This document shows, piece after piece, positions 16,004-25,292 of a stretch of 64,000 nucleotides of DNA. Under the pieces are notes generated by a model that had not been told where the DNA came from, did no database searches, and saw nothing but the letters and a program-made list of their open reading frames with translations. The stretch spans positions 120,954-184,953 of the forward strand of contig NZ_VWPY01000003.1 in assembly GCF_011839805.1 (NCBI RefSeq). Reading direction: 5' to 3'. This DNA is from Kineococcus rubinsiae (GTDB taxonomy: Bacteria > Actinomycetota > Actinomycetes > Actinomycetales > Kineococcaceae). Position numbers and translations under genes: made by a program. The first letter of the stretch is position 1. The number at the start of each line of letters is the position of its first letter.

Positions 16004-18295
16004 GTGAGCACCGTCCCGCACGCGTCGCACTGGGGTTCCTTCACCGCCGTCCGCGAGGCCGACGGCAGCGTCGGCGTCCGCCCCCACCCCGACGACCCGG
16101 ACCCCTCCGCCCTGCTCGCCAACCTCCCGGTCGCCGCGACCGGCAGGGCGCGCGTGCTGCGCCCGCACGTGCGGCGCGGCTGGTGGGAGGACGGCGCGGG
16201 CCCCGACGAGCGGCGCGGGCGCGACGAGTTCCTCGCCGTCGGCTGGGACGAGCTGCTGGACCGCCTCGCCGCGGAGTACCGGCGGGTCCTGGACACCGAC
16301 GGCCCCGAGGCGGTCTTCGGGGGCTCCTACGGGTGGGCCAGCGCGGGGCGCTTCCACCACGCGCAGAGCCAGCTGCACCGCTTCCTCAACTGCCTGGGCG
16401 GCGCGACGCGCTCCAGCGGCACCTACAGCCACGGCACGGCCGAGGTGCTGCTGCCGCACGTCCTGGGGTCGCTGGAGGCGCTGGTCTCGCCGACGGCGTG
16501 GTCGGTCGTGGAGGCGACGACGGAGCTCGTCATCGCGGTCGGGGGCCTGCCCGCGAAGAACGCGCAGGTCGCCTCGGGCGGGATCAGCCGCCACGAGGTC
16601 GCCGGGCGGCTGCGCGGGGCCCGCGCGCGGGGCGCCGAGTTCGTCCTCGTCTCCCCGCTGCGCGACGACCTGGCCGCCGAGCTGGACGCCGACTGGTACG
16701 CCGTCGAGCCCGGGACGGACACCGCGCTGCTCCTGGCGATGTCGCACGTCCTGGTCACCGAGGGCCTGCACGACGAGGAGTTCCTGCGCACGCACTGCGC
16801 GGGGCCTGAGGAGTTCCTCGCGTCGCTGCGCGGCGGCGACGACGGCGTGGAGAAGACGCCCGAGTGGGCCGCACCCCTGACGGGGATCAGCGCGGAGCGG
16901 ATCCGCGCCCTGGCCCGGCGGGCCGCGGCGGGGCGCACCCTGGTGACGCTGAGCTGGTCGGTGCCGCGCGCCCGCTTCGGCGAGCAGCCGCTGTGGGCGG
17001 CGATCGCCTTCGCCGCGCTGCTGGGCCAGATCGGCCTGCCGGGCGGCGGGTTCGGCCACGGCTACGGCTCCACGGGCGGGGTGGCGCGGCGCGCGGGCAG
17101 CCTCGCGCTGCCGACCCTGCCGCAGTTCGGCGACCCGCTGCGCCGGCGCATCCCGGTGGCGCGCATCGCCGACGCCCTGCTGCACCCCGGCGAGGAGTAC
17201 GCCGTGGACGGGCGCACCGAGACCTACCCGCGGCTGCGGCTCGTGCACTGGGCGGGCGGCAACCCCTTCCACCACCACCAGGACCTGCAGCGCCTGCAGC
17301 GGGCGTTCCGGGCCGCGGACACCGTCGTCGTGCACGAGCCGTTCTGGACGTCCACGGCCCGCCACGCCGACGTCGTGCTGGCCGCGACGACGACGATGGA
17401 GCGCGTCGACCTGGGCGCCGCCCGCTACGACGACCGGGTCATCGCGATGGGCCGCGTGCACGAGCCCCTCGGCCAGGCGCGCGACGACTACGCGGTCCTC
17501 GCCGCCCTGGCGCAGCGCCTCGGGGTGGGGGAGCGGTTCACCGAGGGCCGCACGGCGCAGCAGTGGGTCGAGCACCTCTACGAGCAGTGGCGGGAGGGGC
17601 CTGCGGCGCGCGCCGGGATCGACGCGCCGCCCTACGCGGGCTTCGTCGCCGCCGGCGAGCTGGTGCTGCCGCCGGAACCCACCGAGCGGGTCCTGCTCGC
17701 GTCCTTCCGCGCCGACCCGCAGCGCCACCCGCTGCGCACGCCCAGCGGGCGCATCGAGCTGCACTCGGCCGTGGTCGCCGGATTCGGCTACGACGACTGC
17801 CCCGGGCACCCCGTGTGGCGCGAGCCCGAGGAGCGTCCCGACGCGGCGTTCCCCCTGCACCTCGTCGCGAACAACCCGGCGGGCCGCCTGCACAGCCAGC
17901 TCGACCACGGGGCGACGTCGCAGGCGTCGAAGGTGGCGGGGCGCGAACCGCTGCGCATGCACCCCGCCGACGTGCGCGCGCGCGGCCTGGTGGCCGGGCA
18001 GGTCGTCGTGGTCCGCAGCCGGCGCGGCAGCTGCCTCGCCGGGCTCGTGGCGTCCGCGGACGTGCGCGAGGGCGTCGCGCAGATGTCGACGGGCGCCTGG
18101 TTCGACCCCGTCGCGGGCGCCGCGGCCGGGGTGACGTGCGGGCACGGCAACGTCAACGTGCTGACGACCGACACGGGCACGTCGCGGCTGGCGCAGGGCT
18201 GCACCGGGCAGCACGCCGCCGTCGAGGTGTCGTCCTTCGACGGGCCGGTGCCGCGCGTCACCGTGTTCGACCAGCCCGTCACGTCCGGGGCGTGA
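16004..18295 (+). CDS. Molybdopterin oxidoreductase (BisC/TorA, DMSO reductase type III)
   Basis: A 763-residue molybdopterin-guanine-dinucleotide enzyme of the biotin/methionine/TMAO sulfoxide reductase group. The segment GGSYGWASAGRFHHAQSQ near residue 105 includes the serine that ligates molybdenum in this group. There is no N-terminal iron-sulfur cysteine cluster, as expected for BisC and TorA. The C-terminal domain carries NNPAGRLHSQLDHG and GAWFDP, the second cofactor-binding region. I chose the GTG at 16004; no Tat signal is visible, so a cytoplasmic BisC-like sulfoxide reductase is more likely than a periplasmic respiratory enzyme. No partner subunit or chaperone gene is nearby. Confidence 0.88.
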   Translation: MSTVPHASHWGSFTAVREADGSVGVRPHPDDPDPSALLANLPVAATGRARVLRPHVRRGWWEDGAGPDERRGRDEFLAVGWDELLDRLAAEYRRVLDTDGPEAVFGGSYGWASAGRFHHAQSQLHRFLNCLGGATRSSGTYSHGTAEVLLPHVLGSLEALVSPTAWSVVEATTELVIAVGGLPAKNAQVASGGISRHEVAGRLRGARARGAEFVLVSPLRDDLAAELDADWYAVEPGTDTALLLAMSHVLVTEGLHDEEFLRTHCAGPEEFLASLRGGDDGVEKTPEWAAPLTGISAERIRALARRAAAGRTLVTLSWSVPRARFGEQPLWAAIAFAALLGQIGLPGGGFGHGYGSTGGVARRAGSLALPTLPQFGDPLRRRIPVARIADALLHPGEEYAVDGRTETYPRLRLVHWAGGNPFHHHQDLQRLQRAFRAADTVVVHEPFWTSTARHADVVLAATTTMERVDLGAARYDDRVIAMGRVHEPLGQARDDYAVLAALAQRLGVGERFTEGRTAQQWVEHLYEQWREGPAARAGIDAPPYAGFVAAGELVLPPEPTERVLLASFRADPQRHPLRTPSGRIELHSAVVAGFGYDDCPGHPVWREPEERPDAAFPLHLVANNPAGRLHSQLDHGATSQASKVAGREPLRMHPADVRARGLVAGQVVVVRSRRGSCLAGLVASADVREGVAQMSTGAWFDPVAGAAAGVTCGHGNVNVLTTDTGTSRLAQGCTGQHAAVEVSSFDGPVPRVTVFDQPVTSGA

Positions 18296-18488
18296 GGGAA
18301 CCCCGGGGCGCGTGAGCGCGTCGGAGGGGAGCAGACGCGACGGACGCCTTTTACCCCCGGTGCGCCTGGGGTGCAAGGCGCTCCACCGGACCGTTGCCGC
18401 GAACGGGCGGTCGCGGCCCCCGGATGCGGCATCATGGAACTCCGACCACGGTGCGCACGTCGCACCGCCGAGGCCCTGAGGAGCCACC

Positions 18489-20312
18489 GTGACCGAGGGA
18501 TGGCCTGACGACCGGGTGACCGGCGCTGCGGACGTCCCGTCGATCGTGCGGCACTGCGCGGGCCCGGTGGGGGACGAGGACCGCTACGAGATCCTCGGCC
18601 CGGCCGACGGCCCCGACGAGGGCTGGCACGTCCTGGACCGCGACGCGGGGGCCGGGGACGCGCTGTTCACCCTCGTGACGCTGCGGCCCACGCCGCGCGC
18701 CGGTCAGGACGCCGAGGGCCACCAGGCCGAGCAGGAGATGTGGCGCGAGCGCGCCGCCGGGCTCACCCGGGTGCGGCACGAGCGCCTCGCCGGCGTGGTC
18801 ACGACCTTCCGCGGCCCGGCGCCGCACGCGCCGGGGCGGGCCGTCGCCGACGACGAGCCGTGGAGCTACGCGGTGCTGGAGCAGGCCTCGGGCCGCTCGG
18901 TGGCCGACTGGCTGCGGGACGACCCGGGCGCCCCCGTGCAGGAGCGCCTCACGGTCCTCGCGACCGCGGCCGGCGTCCTGCAGGAGCTGCACCGCGGCTC
19001 CGACCACGTGCCCCCGCTGGTCCACGGCGACATCTCCCCGCGCACCGTCCGGCTCGGCGGGTTCTGGCCGTCCGACGGCGTGCGCCTGGCCGGGGCCAGC
19101 CTGGGCGGGCTGCGCCGCGGCCCCCTGCACGGCGACCCGGCCTCGCCCTACACCGCCCCCGAGGTGCGCGCGGGCGGCCTGCCCTCGGCCGCCAGCGACG
19201 TCTTCGGCTTCGGCGCCACCGCCATCACCGTCCTGACGGGCCAGCCGCCCGTCGTCGGCCACGACGGCGAGCCCGACCTCGACCTCGTGCGCCGCCAGCT
19301 CGGCGCCGCGCCGTACACGGCCCCGCACCCGGGGATGGCGGAGCTGCTGCTGCAGGCCGTCGCGACCGACCCGCACGACCGCCCCGACCGGCTGCCGCTG
19401 TGGGTCAACGCGCTGCGCGCCCACGTCGACCCGTCGCCCGCCACCGAGGCGCTGCCCGTCGTCCCGGTCGGCCACGTCGTCGCGGAGGACCCCGCGCGCG
19501 CCGCGGCCGGCACCCGCTCGCTGCCCCGCCGGCCGGTCGCCGTCGTCGTCGGGGCCCTCGTCCTGGCCACCGCCGGGGCGGGCATCGCCATCGCCGCCGT
19601 GCAGCAGGGCCGCCTCAAGGACGTGCCGAACCCCGTCGCGATCGTGCAGCCGGCACCCGTGACGCAGTCGACCGACGCGCTCGGCGTCCCGAGCACGCAG
19701 GCCCCCAGCGCGGCGCAGGAGAGCGCGGAGGGGGACAGCGCGCCCTCGACGACCACGCGCCGGCGGCCCAGCAGCAGCTCCTCCGGTGCGGCGAGCACGG
19801 CCCCCGGGACCGTGCCGGGCGTCCCCCCGACGTCGGCTCCCGGCGCGCTCGTGCCCGGCGAGGCGCTCGTGCCGCCCGCCGGCGAGGTGCCGACCGTCCC
19901 GCCGCTCATCCCGCCCGCGGTGTCCGGCCCGTTCCCGCCGTCCGCGGCGCCCGTGCCGTCGTCCCCGCCGGTCACGTCGCCCCCGGTCACGTCGGCCCCC
20001 GTGACGTCGCCCCCCGTGACGTCACCGCCCGTGACGACGCCGCCGGTCATCACCCCGCCGCCGCCCTCCTCGGCGCCGCCGGCCTCGCCCCCGCCGACGT
20101 CGCCGCCCCCCTCGTCGCCACCCCCGTCGTCCCCGGCCCCGTCGTCGCCGGCCCCCACGTCGTCGCCCTCGCCGACGACGGAGCCGACCAGCCCCTCGTC
20201 GAGCCCGACGACGACGATCCTGCCGAGCGCCTCCGTCACCGTGGAACCGCCGAGGTCCGGCGGGCCATCGGTCCCGCCGTTCGCCTCGGGCCGACCGCCC
20301 GTCCGCCCCTGA
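18489..20312 (+). CDS. Membrane-anchored pseudokinase with proline/threonine-rich outer domain
   Basis: A 607-residue protein. Residues 30-320 have a bacterial Ser/Thr kinase fold, but key catalytic residues are replaced. The HRD loop reads LVHGDISPRTVRL (HGD around Asp181), the DFG position reads GASLGG, and no VAIK lysine is evident in LFTLVTL. The structural motifs YTAPEV and SDVFGFGA remain. One membrane helix (about 348-370) is followed by roughly 230 outer residues dominated by Pro, Ser, Thr and Ala, including PPVTS pentapeptide repeats. It lies upstream of a penicillin-binding protein and a membrane glycosyltransferase, so a role as an envelope-linked scaffold is plausible. It is a pseudokinase by sequence; residual ATP binding cannot be excluded. 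Confidence 0.8.
   Translation: MTEGWPDDRVTGAADVPSIVRHCAGPVGDEDRYEILGPADGPDEGWHVLDRDAGAGDALFTLVTLRPTPRAGQDAEGHQAEQEMWRERAAGLTRVRHERLAGVVTTFRGPAPHAPGRAVADDEPWSYAVLEQASGRSVADWLRDDPGAPVQERLTVLATAAGVLQELHRGSDHVPPLVHGDISPRTVRLGGFWPSDGVRLAGASLGGLRRGPLHGDPASPYTAPEVRAGGLPSAASDVFGFGATAITVLTGQPPVVGHDGEPDLDLVRRQLGAAPYTAPHPGMAELLLQAVATDPHDRPDRLPLWVNALRAHVDPSPATEALPVVPVGHVVAEDPARAAAGTRSLPRRPVAVVVGALVLATAGAGIAIAAVQQGRLKDVPNPVAIVQPAPVTQSTDALGVPSTQAPSAAQESAEGDSAPSTTTRRRPSSSSSGAASTAPGTVPGVPPTSAPGALVPGEALVPPAGEVPTVPPLIPPAVSGPFPPSAAPVPSSPPVTSPPVTSAPVTSPPVTSPPVTTPPVITPPPPSSAPPASPPPTSPPPSSPPPSSPAPSSPAPTSSPSPTTEPTSPSSSPTTTILPSASVTVEPPRSGGPSVPPFASGRPPVRP
19966..20055 (+). repeat. Six 15-bp tandem repeats encoding PPVTS-like units
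   Basis: Within the pseudokinase gene, a 15-base unit related to CCCCCCGTGACGTCG occurs six times in phase, giving PPVTS, PPVTS, APVTS, PPVTS, PPVTT and PPVIT. It is followed to about 20165 by looser SPPPSS and SPAPTS repeats. Such arrays often vary in copy number between strains. Confidence 0.75.
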
Positions 20313-20547
20313 TCCACCCGCGTCCCGGGCCGCCGCCGCGGCCGGCGGGGCCGCGTGGAGGTGCTGTGCACACCTCGGGGTGCGCCCGCCCGAGGGCGGG
20401 GTCCGCCCTCGGCGTGCCCGCATACTGGATGTGACCGGTGCGCCCGACGGCGGGGCCGGTCCCCGCCGGCCGCCCCGGTGGAGCAGGACCAGTTCCAGGC
20501 GCACCGCCGGTGCCGTGCGCTCCCCGACGCCGGAGGACCAGACCGCA

Positions 20548-22746
20548 GTGGCAGCACGCCGACCCGCCCCCGCCCCGACCCGCGCCGCGACGAAGGCGGC
20601 GGCGCGCCGCCCGAAGCGCCGCGGCCGCCGGATCGCCGCGTGGCTCGGTGGGCTCGTCGGCCTCGGTCTGGTCCTCGGGGTCGGCGGCTTCGCGGCGGCG
20701 TACTCGCTGACCGACATCCCGGACCCGAACGCCCTCGCGGACGCCCAGGTCAGCACCGTCTACTACTCCGACGGCACCACCGAGATCGGCGACTTCGCCA
20801 CCCGCAACCGGGAGAGCGTCACGATCGACCAGGTGCCCCTCGTCGTGCAGCACGCGGTGCTGGCGGCCGAGGACCGCAGCTTCTACGAGAACCGCGGCGT
20901 CTCGCCGACGGGCATCGCGCGCGCCGTGTGGAACAACGTCAGCGGCGGCTCGCAGCAGGGCGGCTCCACGATCACCCAGCAGTACGTGAAGAACTACTTC
21001 CTCACGTCCGAGCGGACCTACAAGCGCAAGTTCGACGAGTTCTTCCTGTCGCTGAAGATCGACCAGGCGCAGTCGAAGTCGGAGACGCTGCAGGACTACC
21101 TCAACACCGTCTACTTCGGGCGCAACGCCTACGGGATCCAGACCGCGGCGCAGGCGTACTTCGGCAAGGACGTGGGGCAGCTGAACGCCTCCGAGGGCGC
21201 GCTGCTGGCCGCCGTGCTCAAGGCGCCCAGCGCGCTGGACCCGCGCAAGGACCCGGAGGCGGCCACCCAGCGCGTCGACTACGTCCTCGACGGCATGGTC
21301 TCCGAGGGCTGGTTGTCGGCGACGGACCGCGCGGCCTCCGGGCTCCCGCCGACCGTCGAACCGTCGCAGGAGCCCGACGCCTACGCCGGCACCGACGGGT
21401 ACCTGCTGTCCACCGTGCGGAGCGAGCTGCTGTCCCCCACGGTCGGGCTCACCGAGGACGAGCTGGACCGCGGCGGCTACCGGATCGTCACGACGTTCGA
21501 CGCGACCGCCCAGGCCGCCGCGGTGGACGCCGTCGCCGAGCAGCTGCCGGAGGACCGGCCCGCCGGCTTCCAGGTCGCGGTGTCGGCGATCGACCCGGCG
21601 ACGGGCGGGGTGCGGGCCATGTACGGCGGGGCGGACTTCCTGCAGCGCAGCCGTAACGCCGTGACGCAGGACACAGCTCAGGCAGGGTCCACCTTCAAGC
21701 CGTTCGCGCTCGTCGCGGCGCTCGAGGACGGGATCTCGCTGCGCAGCACCTACAGCGGGTCCAGTCCGATGACGGTCAAGGGCTGGAGCACGCCCGTCAG
21801 GAACTTCGGCTCGGAGTCCTTCGGGCGCATCAACCTGCTCACGGCCACCGCGAACTCGGTGAACACGGTCTACGCGCAGCTCAACGCCGCCGTCGGACCC
21901 GCCAAGACCGAGCAGGTCGCGGTGCGGGCCGGCTACCCCGACACCACGCAGGACCTCGCGGACAACCCCGCCAACGTCCTCGGGACGGCGGCACCGCGCC
22001 CGATCGACGTCACGCAGGCCTACGCGACGTTCGCGGCGCAGGGGGTCCGCAACGACTGGCACACCGTCGCCTCCGTCGACGACGCGACGGGCGCGCGGAC
22101 CTTCACCGCGTCGCCCACCAACCAGCGGGTGTTCTCCCCCGAGGTGATGGCCGACGCGACGTACGCGATGCAGCAGGTGGTGCAGCAGGGCAGCGGCCGC
22201 TACGCCCGCAACCTCGGGCGCCCCGCGGCCGGCAAGACCGGGACGTCCAACGGCAACAAGTCCGCGTGGTTCGCGGGCTTCACCCCGCAGCTCGCGGCGA
22301 CGGTGGCGCTGTACCAGATCGGCGAGGACGGCAGCCAGCAGACGGTCAAGCTCGGCTCCGGCGAGGTCACCGGCGGCTCCTACCCCGTCCGCGTCTGGAC
22401 GGCGTTCATGCGGGCGGCCCTGCAGGGCCAGCCGACGCAGGCGTTCCCGAAGCCCGTCTACCTCGGCACCTCCCGCGGTGCCCCGGCCGCGACGAGCGCG
22501 CCGACCCGCTCGCGCACCCCGTCGCCGTCGACCAGCGCGACGTCCTCGCCCAGCGAGACCGCGACGGCCTCGCCCACCGAGTCGCCCACGGCGTCGCCGA
22601 CCTCCTCGGCGACGGACGCCCCGACGTCCTCGCCGACGGCGAGCGCCGCGACCTCCTCCGCGCCGTCCACGACGCAGGACGCCGCCCAGGCCGTGCCGAC
22701 GCAAGCCCCCGACCAGCGGTCTGCGAGCGCTGGCCCGACCGGGTGA
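20548..22746 (+). CDS. Class A penicillin-binding protein (transglycosylase/transpeptidase)
   Basis: A 732-residue bifunctional peptidoglycan synthase. It has a basic cytoplasmic tail, one membrane helix (about 30-55), and a GT51 domain with catalytic Glu108 in AAEDRSFYEN and GGSTITQQYVKN. The transpeptidase domain has Ser381 and Lys384 in AGSTFKPF, SVN in TANSVNT and Lys563 in KTGTSN. The last 65 residues are a Ser/Thr/Pro-rich tail. I chose GTG at 20548 with GGAGGA ten bases upstream; earlier in-frame GTG codons (near 20512) remain possible. It is followed after 14 bases by a membrane glycosyltransferase. This gene pair just before rpsF is common in actinobacteria. Confidence 0.9.
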   Translation: MAARRPAPAPTRAATKAAARRPKRRGRRIAAWLGGLVGLGLVLGVGGFAAAYSLTDIPDPNALADAQVSTVYYSDGTTEIGDFATRNRESVTIDQVPLVVQHAVLAAEDRSFYENRGVSPTGIARAVWNNVSGGSQQGGSTITQQYVKNYFLTSERTYKRKFDEFFLSLKIDQAQSKSETLQDYLNTVYFGRNAYGIQTAAQAYFGKDVGQLNASEGALLAAVLKAPSALDPRKDPEAATQRVDYVLDGMVSEGWLSATDRAASGLPPTVEPSQEPDAYAGTDGYLLSTVRSELLSPTVGLTEDELDRGGYRIVTTFDATAQAAAVDAVAEQLPEDRPAGFQVAVSAIDPATGGVRAMYGGADFLQRSRNAVTQDTAQAGSTFKPFALVAALEDGISLRSTYSGSSPMTVKGWSTPVRNFGSESFGRINLLTATANSVNTVYAQLNAAVGPAKTEQVAVRAGYPDTTQDLADNPANVLGTAAPRPIDVTQAYATFAAQGVRNDWHTVASVDDATGARTFTASPTNQRVFSPEVMADATYAMQQVVQQGSGRYARNLGRPAAGKTGTSNGNKSAWFAGFTPQLAATVALYQIGEDGSQQTVKLGSGEVTGGSYPVRVWTAFMRAALQGQPTQAFPKPVYLGTSRGAPAATSAPTRSRTPSPSTSATSSPSETATASPTESPTASPTSSATDAPTSSPTASAATSSAPSTTQDAAQAVPTQAPDQRSASAGPTG

Positions 22747-22760
22747 GGGAAGCTGGGTCG

Positions 22761-24152
22761 GTGAGCACTCCGACACGGCGAGCGAAGTCGCCGACCAGCA
22801 GCGACCCCCTGGCCCGCGCGGCCAGCGAGGTCGTCGGTGGACCGGCGGGGCGCCGGATCGGGGGCGAGCCACCCTGGTGGGCGGGGGCGCTGCCCCTCGG
22901 GCTGGCGCTCGCGGCCGTCCTGGTCGCGGTCGGAGCCGTCGCGAAGCACCACTGCCGCACGGTGGGCTGGAACAGCCCCGACCAGTTCTTCCACCTCTGC
23001 TACTCCGACGCCCCCGTCGTCTACACGTCCTCAGGGCTGGCGTCGGGGCTCGGCCCCTACGCCGACGGGGTGTCCCTGTCGCAGCCGCCGGTCACGGCCG
23101 GGCTGGCGTGGCTGATCGGCCGCTTCGCGCCCCACGAGGTGACCGTCGCCGCGCAGCGCGCCTACTTCGACGCCACCGCCGTGGCCCTGCTGCTGGCCGC
23201 CCTCGTCGTCGTGGCGGCCGTGGTCGTCGCGGCCGGGCGCCGCCGCAGCCTCGACGTGCTGCTCGTCGCCGTCAGCCCCCTGCTGGCCATCACAGGTCTC
23301 GTGTCCCTCGACCTCGCCGGGGTCGCGCTGGCCACCGCGGGCCTCGCCTGCTGGGCCCGCCGCCGCCCCGTCGCGGCCGGGGTCCTGCTCGGCCTCGCCG
23401 TCGCCGCCCGCACCTACCCGGTGCTGCTGCTGCTGGCCCTGCTCCTGCTCGCCCTGCGCGCCGGCCGCCTGCGCGCCTTCGCGACGACCGCCGCGGCCGC
23501 CGTCGCGACCTGGCTCGTCGTCGACCTGCCCCTGGCGCTCACCTCCTACGACGCCTGGTCGGCGTACCTGGCGGGCTTCTTCCCCCAGCGCGCCGGCTAC
23601 GGCTCGCTCTGGCTGCTGCCGCAGCTGGTGGAGCAGGCGACCGAGGCCGCGTCGCAGGACGGCCTGCCCGCGGGGGCGGTCACGGCGCTGACCCTCGCCG
23701 CGTGGGTGGTGTGGTCGCTGCTCGTCACGGTCTTCGTGCTGTGGGCGCCGCGGCGGCCCCGCGTGCCGCAGGTCGCGTTCCTGCTCGTGGCGGGATTCTG
23801 CGTGCTCGGCTCGTCCTTCCCCGTGCAGGCGGCGCTGTGGCTGCTGCCGCTGGCCGCGCTGGCCGCGCCCCGCTGGCGCGACCACGTGCTCTGGTGGGTC
23901 ACCGAGGCCCTGTACTTCGGCGCCGTCTGGCTGTTCATCGCGGGCCAGTCGACGCCGGCCCGCGCGCTGCCGCCGGAGTTCTACGCGGTCGCCGTGCTGC
24001 TGCGCGCGGCGGGCATCGCGTGGCTCGTGGTGGCCGTCGTGCGCGACGTGCGCACCCCGGAGCGCGACGTCGTGCGGGCCGACGGCGACGACGACCCGGC
24101 GGGCGGCGTCCTCGACGGCGCGCCCGACCGCCTCGTCGTCCGCGTGGCCTGA
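22761..24152 (+). CDS. Polytopic membrane glycosyltransferase (GT87/DUF2029-like)
   Basis: A 463-residue protein with about ten hydrophobic helices starting near residue 40 (WWAGALPLGLALAAVLVAVGAV). The first outer loop contains DQFFHLCYSD, and a long loop contains LGPYADGVSLSQPPVT, the pattern seen in actinobacterial GT-C mannosyltransferase-like proteins encoded next to class A PBPs. Other helices carry AARTYPVLLLLALLLLALR. It probably transfers a polyprenyl-phosphate-linked sugar to an envelope glycan or lipid; the donor and acceptor are unknown. GTG at 22761 lies 14 bases after the PBP stop, so the two are likely co-transcribed. A strong terminator-like structure follows. Confidence 0.75.
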   Translation: MSTPTRRAKSPTSSDPLARAASEVVGGPAGRRIGGEPPWWAGALPLGLALAAVLVAVGAVAKHHCRTVGWNSPDQFFHLCYSDAPVVYTSSGLASGLGPYADGVSLSQPPVTAGLAWLIGRFAPHEVTVAAQRAYFDATAVALLLAALVVVAAVVVAAGRRRSLDVLLVAVSPLLAITGLVSLDLAGVALATAGLACWARRRPVAAGVLLGLAVAARTYPVLLLLALLLLALRAGRLRAFATTAAAAVATWLVVDLPLALTSYDAWSAYLAGFFPQRAGYGSLWLLPQLVEQATEAASQDGLPAGAVTALTLAAWVVWSLLVTVFVLWAPRRPRVPQVAFLLVAGFCVLGSSFPVQAALWLLPLAALAAPRWRDHVLWWVTEALYFGAVWLFIAGQSTPARALPPEFYAVAVLLRAAGIAWLVVAVVRDVRTPERDVVRADGDDDPAGGVLDGAPDRLVVRVA

Positions 24153-24181
24153 GCCGGCCCGCAGGCCGCCCCGTCCGCCGG

Positions 24182-24226
24182 GTCCACAGGGGGGCTCGCG
24201 CCGCAGCGCGACGCCAGCCTGTGGAC
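24182..24226 (+). terminator. Terminator-like two-part hairpin
   Basis: The outer arms GTCCACAGG and CCTGTGGAC (9 bp) enclose an inner stem TCGCGC/GCGCGA with a CGCA loop. It lies after the glycosyltransferase stop and before the rpsF promoter. The outer arms also resemble DnaA boxes (TCCACA cores), so a second role is possible. Confidence 0.55.
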
Positions 24227-24277
24227 GGGCGGAGCCGGCGCCCGGTGCTCGCGGCAGGGTGGGCGTCGGAGGGCCGG

Positions 24278-24339
24278 TAGACTGAACGCTCACCCTCCTG
24301 CCACGGAGAGACCGTGGCCGCATGAGACCGAAGGAGGTG
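24278..24339 (+). promoter_or_regulatory. rpsF promoter and S6:S18-like autoregulatory leader
   Basis: A -10 element TAGACT is at 24278-24283, with no clear -35. The transcript would begin around 24290 and fold immediately. CACCCTCCT (24291-24299) can pair with AGGAGGTG (24332-24339), which is the rpsF ribosome-binding site. Inside lies a stem CCACGG/CCGTGG with an AGAGA loop, followed by CCG at 24318-24320. Two stacked stems with a 3'-side CCG bulge are the layout of the known S6:S18-binding mRNA motif, so the S6:S18 protein pair probably represses this operon. The fold is drawn by hand. Confidence 0.6.
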
Positions 24340-24343
24340 GGGA

Positions 24344-24640
24344 ATGAGCACGCGCAACTACGAGCTCATGGTCATCCTCGATGCAGAGCTCGAGGAGCGG
24401 ACCGTCGGCCCGTCGCTGGACAGGTTCCTCAACGTCGTCCGTCAGGGCGGTGGCGAGGTCGCCAAGGTCGACATCTGGGGTCGTCGCCGTCTGGCCTACG
24501 ACATCAAGAAGAAGTCCGAGGGCATCTACGCGGTCGTCGACCTCCAGGCGACGCCCGAGATCGCCCAGGAGCTGGACCGCCAGCTCAACCTCAACGAGGC
24601 GGTGCTGCGGACGAAGCTGCTCCGCGCGCAGGTCGCCTGA
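24344..24640 (+). CDS. rpsF: Ribosomal protein bS6
   Basis: A 98-residue small-subunit protein that binds the central domain of 16S rRNA as a heterodimer with S18. It begins [18 protein letters not shown] and contains the block [22 protein letters not shown], both family signatures. Length is normal for the actinobacterial form, which lacks the acidic tail. The ATG at 24344 has AAGGAGGTGG upstream, part of the predicted autoregulatory leader. Its stop overlaps the ssb start (TGATG), a conserved coupling. Confidence 0.97.
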   Translation: MSTRNYELMVILDAELEERTVGPSLDRFLNVVRQGGGEVAKVDIWGRRRLAYDIKKKSEGIYAVVDLQATPEIAQELDRQLNLNEAVLRTKLLRAQVA

Positions 24641-25221
24641 TGGCCGGCGAGACGGTCATCACCCTCGTCGGGAACCTGACGAACGACCCGGAGCTCCGCT
24701 TCACCCCCTCGGGTGCGGCGGTCGCGAACTTCACGGTCGCCTCGACCCCCCGCACGTTCGACCGTCAGTCGAACGAGTGGAAGGACGGCGAGACGCTGTT
24801 CATGCGGTGCGCCGTGTGGCGTGAGGCCGCGGAGAACATCGCCGAGTCGCTGACCCGGGGCACCCGCGTGGTCGTCACGGGCCGTCTGCAGTCTCGGACC
24901 TTCGACACGAAGGAAGGCGAGAAGCGGACCGTCATCGAGATGCAGGTCGACGAGGTCGGCCCCTCGCTGCGCTACGCGACCGCGAAGGTCAACAAGACCT
25001 CGCGCGGTGGCGGGGGTGGCGGCGGCGGTGGCTTCGGCGGCGGCGGCAACTCCGGCGGCGGCGGGAACCAGGGCGGTGGCTGGGGTGGGAACTCCGGCGG
25101 CGGTCAGGGTGGCGGCGGCCAGCAGCAGGAGGACCCCTGGGCCACCGGCCCGTCCGGCGGGAGCCAGGGCGGATCCGGCGGGGGCTGGGGCGGTTCCTCC
25201 AACGACGACCCGCCGTTCTGA
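24640..25221 (+). CDS. ssb: Single-stranded DNA-binding protein
   Basis: A 193-residue SSB that coats single-stranded DNA in replication, repair and recombination. The OB fold covers about residues 1-115, with [21 protein letters not shown] at the start and the [15 protein letters not shown] strand. A glycine-rich linker of about 60 residues follows (DNA repeats of GGCGGC type). It ends in DDPPF, the acidic tip that recruits partner proteins. ATG at 24640 overlaps the rpsF stop. Position between rpsF and rpsR is the classic order. Confidence 0.96.
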   Translation: MAGETVITLVGNLTNDPELRFTPSGAAVANFTVASTPRTFDRQSNEWKDGETLFMRCAVWREAAENIAESLTRGTRVVVTGRLQSRTFDTKEGEKRTVIEMQVDEVGPSLRYATAKVNKTSRGGGGGGGGGFGGGGNSGGGGNQGGGWGGNSGGGQGGGGQQQEDPWATGPSGGSQGGSGGGWGGSSNDDPPF

Positions 25222-25292
25222 CGGTCGTCCACCTCTAGAACACCACCATCCCGGGGCAGTCCCCCGGGCTCTCACGAGAGGGGAGCACCACG

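Noticed and set aside
19966..20165. Tandem repeats that could suggest a CRISPR array
   Set aside because: The 15-bp units are contiguous without spacers and in frame with the pseudokinase gene, encoding PPVTS units.
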